This document shows, one piece after another, positions 39,371-42,439 of a DNA stretch of 42,439 nucleotides. Each line of letters starts with the position of its first letter. Positions within the stretch are counted from its first letter, which is position 1. Source of the stretch: Aurantimonas coralicida (lineage in GTDB: Bacteria; Pseudomonadota; Alphaproteobacteria; Rhizobiales; Rhizobiaceae); NCBI GenBank assembly GCA_011050685.1, contig DRFF01000144.1:1-42439 (forward strand), read 5' to 3'. The notes beneath the pieces were generated by a model. It was not told the DNA's origin. It was given only the letters and a program-made list of their open reading frames with translations, and did no database searches. The position numbers and the translations under genes are program-made.

Positions 39371-40004
39371 TGGCTTTATCCTGCGCCTCGTCCGACCGGG
39401 CGGACGCCCGAAGGGTGGCCGCCAGGCCGGCCAGGACGCGGCGGTGCTCGCCCTCAAGCAAGAGCGCGATCTCCCGCGGAGAGTCCATCGCAGCCAGACG
39501 GTCGGACAACTGCGAGCCGAGCTCGAGGAGCTCGCGCTGCAGGACGGTCCCGGCCTCGAAGATCGCGTCCTCGATCTCTTGGCGCACGACCAAGAGACCG
39601 CGTTTTTCGTCGAGATCGATCCGCGCCCGCTGGGCGAGCACCGTCTCGCGGACCGCTTTCGCCACCGCATAGCTCGGCGCCTCGGCTTCCTTTCTCGCCT
39701 TGTTCGTGACCGTTGCATCGCCGCCGCCGGCGGGTGCCAGATCCTCGCCGGCGGGCGCCGGCGCACTCTCACCCAACAGCCGTCCGCCGTGACTCCCCGA
39801 ACGCGCCTGGTTGATGTTCGCCAACCGGTGTCGGCGCAGCGCCTCGGGGTCGACCTTCGGGCCGACCTCGTCGCCCTGGTTGAGCTCCGGGAAGTCTTTG
39901 AGGTAGCGACTGACCGTCGAGGGGTTGATATCCAGAGCGCGCGCAGCCGCTCGGACGCCCACGATCTCCGCAGCCGTGTCGGCGATCGGCGTCTCGATGC
40001 TCAT
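39351..40004 (-). CDS. Terminase small subunit-like HTH protein
   Basis: ATG 40004 (MSIETPIADTAAEIVGV) is chosen over an upstream ATG at 40064. Residues 15-50 (VRAAARALDINPSTVSRYLKDFPELN) form a helix-turn-helix as in Nu1-type small terminases. A long helical part with ARIDLDEKRGLLVVRQEIEDAIFEAGTVLQRELLELG follows, typical of the family. It would recognise the packaging site, probably in the non-coding 40005-40187 just upstream. Confidence 0.8.
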   Translation of the reverse strand: MSIETPIADTAAEIVGVRAAARALDINPSTVSRYLKDFPELNQGDEVGPKVDPEALRRHRLANINQARSGSHGGRLLGESAPAPAGEDLAPAGGGDATVTNKARKEAEAPSYAVAKAVRETVLAQRARIDLDEKRGLLVVRQEIEDAIFEAGTVLQRELLELGSQLSDRLAAMDSPREIALLLEGEHRRVLAGLAATLRASARSDEAQDKAIAFAEV

Positions 40005-40187
40005 GGCGACACAGCCTCGTCTGTTGACCCCCCCCGCTGTCTGCGTAAGGACCGCTTGACGCACTCGCGTCGGTTCCCGGGGCCAGGAAATATCCGGAGC
40101 GGGGCGGCCCGGCGTGTACGCCCGCCGCCGGGCTTTTTCCCGCCCCTCGGCGCCTCGAACTACGGCGCGTCCGGCGCCTTCAAACCA
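40005..40187. other. Intergenic region upstream of terminase, cos candidate
   Basis: No gene is seen. It contains a run of eight C residues (40028-40035) and a GC hairpin with 8-bp arms (40107-40114 and 40126-40133). The hairpin is followed on the plus strand by TTTTT (40134-40138), so it resembles a plus-strand terminator. In lambda-type phages cos lies immediately before the small terminase gene, but no cos sequence is identifiable from this window alone. Confidence 0.4.
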
Positions 40188-40943
40188 TCAAAGATTAAAA
40201 TCGAGCTCCTCGACGAAATCCCCGAGATCCATCCCCTCGAGCTCCGCGTTGAGCCCGCCGGCGGGCGCCGCCGGGCCCGCGTTGGCCGGACCCAATCCAC
40301 CAAAGATGTTCTTGTGTTCCTGGGGTCGCATCTTGGCGGCCACGGCGAGCTCCGGACTTTGCCAAATCTCGTCGGCGATGCCGGCGAGCAGCGCGACGAC
40401 GGCCGGGTCCCAGGTGCAATGAAGATACTCGAAACGCGGATTCTTGTTCAGATTCATGCTTGTGAGGATCGCGATCTCGGCATCGGCGCCCATGACCAGG
40501 CCCCATTTCGCATGTGTCCGCGTGACCCGGACCGCGCCGGGCCCGAAATTCCGGATCACCTCGTCGACCGCGTCGGCCCCGCCCTTGCGCGTCAGAAACG
40601 AATAGTCGATGAGCAGGCGAAACTCACGAATCCTTCCCTGCGCACACCAACCGCCGAGGAACGCCGCATCGGCAGAGGCGGCCGTCCAGGTGGCCACCGT
40701 CAGCGTGGCCGGGCCGGTCAGGTCGAGCACCGCGTCGAGCAAGTCGACGAAAGAGAACTGCCCCTTGGTAAACCCGAAAACGTCGAGCCCGTTCTCGAGG
40801 CCGGCGATCGCATCGCGCGCCGCCGGCGTCGCCAGCTGGCGCGTGACCTTTTTCGGCCGGCGCTTGGTCGCGACCGCAGCCCTAGAGCTCAGGTCATTGA
40901 GCGATTTCTTGGATTCGGAGTTCGCCGGCTTCTGCGGTTTCAA
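40188..40943 (-). CDS. Phospholipase D-like phage protein
   Basis: The only sensible start is TTG 40943, preceded by AGGCGGG and overlapping the methyltransferase by 50 bases; the start is uncertain. After a basic N-terminus the product contains TLTVATWTAASADAAFL, IREFRLLIDYSFL and VTRTHAKWGLVMGADAEIAILTSMNLNKN, a single PLD-like HxK(x)n...N motif. Such proteins are found near phage terminases and resemble nuclease-type PLD domains. The HKD Asp is not obvious, so catalysis is uncertain. The C-terminus is flexible with GGLGPANAGPAAPAGG. Confidence 0.7.
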   Translation of the reverse strand: MKPQKPANSESKKSLNDLSSRAAVATKRRPKKVTRQLATPAARDAIAGLENGLDVFGFTKGQFSFVDLLDAVLDLTGPATLTVATWTAASADAAFLGGWCAQGRIREFRLLIDYSFLTRKGGADAVDEVIRNFGPGAVRVTRTHAKWGLVMGADAEIAILTSMNLNKNPRFEYLHCTWDPAVVALLAGIADEIWQSPELAVAAKMRPQEHKNIFGGLGPANAGPAAPAGGLNAELEGMDLGDFVEELDFNL

Positions 40944-42246
40944 TCTCGGCCCGCCTTTCGATCGCCACTTCCTCGAAGGTCCGGCCGTCGCCCTCGAGCA
41001 TCGCGGCCGCGGCGACGAAGTCCTGCCAGCGTTGCACGATGACATCGACATAGGCCGGATCGATCTCGAGCCCCAGGCACCGCCGGCCTTCCATTTCGGC
41101 CGCGATGATGGTGGTTCCGCTTCCCAGGAAAGGGTCGTAGACCTCGGCGCCCGGCGTCGAATTGTTGACGATGGGACGGCGCATGCACTCGACCGGCTTC
41201 TGAGTCCCATGGCCGGTCTCGGATTTCATGTGCTCGATAAACCAGACCGTCGACTGTTTATGCCCGCCATTCCAGGCGCCGGTCTCGCCCTTCTTAACGG
41301 CGTAGGCCGAGAGCTCATGCTCCTGCGAAAAACGCCAGCGGTCCTCTTGGTCGGGCTTTTGCGCATAGACCGCGGTCTCGTGCTGCCAGTTGTAGTGACC
41401 CCGCGAAATTACCGGCCGGGTCTTGATCCAAACGATCTGTGCCCGAGCCTCAAAGCCGCAAGCCCGGAGACTGTCAAACACCACTGGCGCAGCGAGACCA
41501 CCATGCCAAACGTAGGCGACCGAGCCGGGGAACAGCGCCCATGCCTGTCGCCAATCCGCCCGATCATCATTGCTGACACTCCCGACGGCGGCATCCTCCG
41601 AGCTAATCCCCGCCTTCTTTCGCCAGCCTGGATCATACTCGACCCCATAGGGAGGATCGGTGACCATCAGGTGCGGCTTGGCCCGGCCGAGCAGCCGCGC
41701 GACATGCGCCGGCACCGTCGCATCGCCACAAAAGACACGATGACGCCCCAGCAGCCAGAGATCGCCAGGTCGAGCGACAGGAAACGCCGGCGGCCCGGGT
41801 GCCTCGTCGGCGGGCGTCTCACCCTCGCTCGCCTCTTGCGATGCCGTGAGCGCCAGGATCTCCTCGGCAGCGAACCCGGTCAAGTCGAGATCGAAGCCGA
41901 AGGCCTCCAGGTCCACGAGCTCGGCGGCAAGCATTTCCTCGTCCCAACCGGCATTAAGCGCGATCTTATTGTCGGCGAGAGCATAGGCGCGCCGTTGCGC
42001 CTCAGATAGGTGCCCCAGCTGAATGCACGGGATCTTCTCGATGCCCAGGAGAAGCGCCGCCAAAACGCGCCCGTGACCCGCAATAATTCCGCCGGCGCCA
42101 TCGATCAGGACCGGATTCGTCCAGCCGAACTCCTGGATGGACGCCGCGATCTGCGCGACCTGGGCGTCGTCATGCGTCCGCGCATTCCGAGCATAGGGAA
42201 CCAGCGTCGCGACGGAGTGATATTCGATGCGCAGCGCGCCGGTCAT
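40894..42246 (-). CDS. ParB-domain DNA methyltransferase (beta class)
   Basis: ATG 42246 (MTGALRIEYHSV) is preceded by AGGTGG; an upstream ATG at 42354 is less likely. Residues 1-130 form a ParB/Srx-type domain with GGIIAGHGRVLAAL at 52-65 and ALADNKIALNAGW. Residues 155-450 form a DNA methyltransferase with DPPY (197-200) before DPFLGSGTT (371-379), the beta-class motif order. It would methylate adenine N6 or cytosine N4, protecting phage DNA or marking it. It is the first visible late-strand gene, just before PLD and terminase. Confidence 0.9.
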   Translation of the reverse strand: MTGALRIEYHSVATLVPYARNARTHDDAQVAQIAASIQEFGWTNPVLIDGAGGIIAGHGRVLAALLLGIEKIPCIQLGHLSEAQRRAYALADNKIALNAGWDEEMLAAELVDLEAFGFDLDLTGFAAEEILALTASQEASEGETPADEAPGPPAFPVARPGDLWLLGRHRVFCGDATVPAHVARLLGRAKPHLMVTDPPYGVEYDPGWRKKAGISSEDAAVGSVSNDDRADWRQAWALFPGSVAYVWHGGLAAPVVFDSLRACGFEARAQIVWIKTRPVISRGHYNWQHETAVYAQKPDQEDRWRFSQEHELSAYAVKKGETGAWNGGHKQSTVWFIEHMKSETGHGTQKPVECMRRPIVNNSTPGAEVYDPFLGSGTTIIAAEMEGRRCLGLEIDPAYVDVIVQRWQDFVAAAAMLEGDGRTFEEVAIERRAEIETAEAGELRIQEIAQ

Positions 42247-42291
42247 CCACCTGTGACCCCTCGAGGTTGGCGTCGGCAACCGGGAAAGCGC

Positions 42292-42311
42292 CCGGAACAA
42301 TCCGGAACAAT
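42292..42311. repeat. Tandem CCGGAACAAT decamers
   Basis: Two exact copies of CCGGAACAAT are followed by CCGGGAAGC, 46-65 bases upstream of the ParB-methyltransferase start. The pattern could be a binding site for a regulator or for the ParB domain itself. The rest of 42247-42439 shows nothing I can assign. Confidence 0.5.
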
Positions 42312-42439
42312 CCGGGAAGCGTTGCACAACGGTCGCCCGCAATAGGCGACGCAAGTTGGCGCGGCGATTCGATTACAGCCGGCCAGGTCCGAGGGCTCGG
42401 GCCGTCTAACCCCTGCGGCCTGGGCAGGGATATTGCGCC

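Noticed and set aside
40107-40138. Terminator for the late transcript before terminase
   Set aside because: The T-run follows the hairpin on the plus strand only, opposite to late transcription, so it cannot end the leftward transcript in the normal way.
1-42439. Seamless circular genome across the window ends
   Set aside because: Joining the ends extends the partial membrane protein by only 11 codons to a stop and gives no second membrane segment, so closure is not supported, though not excluded.

Overview
The window is most of a temperate, lambda-like siphovirus genome, either a prophage segment or a phage contig. Base composition is high in G+C throughout. A gpW, lambda-type portal (gpB), S49 protease (gpC), gpD and gpE head set, a SleB-type lysin and a tail-fibre C-terminus of a type I associate with alphaproteobacterial and marine phages all point to an alphaproteobacterial host, probably Rhodospirillales-like. 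The host is an inference. I see no rRNA, tRNA or clear chromosomal flank.

Layout: (1) 1-6172, minus strand: a tightly overlapping early operon of small zinc-binding and HTH proteins, a Gp37/Gp68 (DUF5131) protein, a PAPS-reductase-family protein and a RAMP-like protein. It is interrupted at 4073-4815 by an eight-unit array of GGCNN pentamers. (2) 6206-6316: operator region with a near-ideal leftward promoter and palindromic GGAAATTTCC sites. (3) 6317-7663, plus strand: putative repressor plus a membrane-anchored coiled-coil protein, probably expressed in the lysogen. (4) 7740-10100, plus strand: a second promoter carrying the same palindrome, then HNH endonuclease, two small proteins, excisionase and tyrosine integrase. 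(5) 10101-10386: repeat-rich intergenic region (attP candidate) and the late terminator. (6) 42246 down to 10387, minus strand: the late operon, in transcription order ParB-methyltransferase, PLD-like protein, TerS, TerL, gpW, portal, protease, acidic scaffold candidate, gpD, major capsid, a four- to five-gene sugar/sulfate/methyl transfer cassette, a beta-propeller/repeat protein, connector and terminator proteins, tail tube, frameshifted chaperone, tape measure, tail tip, fibres, and a lysis cassette ending in an alpha/beta hydrolase.

How it works together: the repressor probably binds GGAAATTTCC between the -35 and -10 elements of both the early leftward promoter and the integrase promoter. 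Early and late genes lie on the same strand; if the genome is circular, one leftward transcript could run from the early operon into the late operon and stop at 10323-10364. No replication initiator, helicase or primase is recognisable, so part of the genome may lie outside the window.

Most unusual points: the pentamer array, whose last unit supplies the ribosome binding site of the next gene; a textbook -1 frameshift signal inside a signal peptide at 12743-12760; and the capsid-adjacent glycosyltransferase/sulfotransferase/FkbM cassette.
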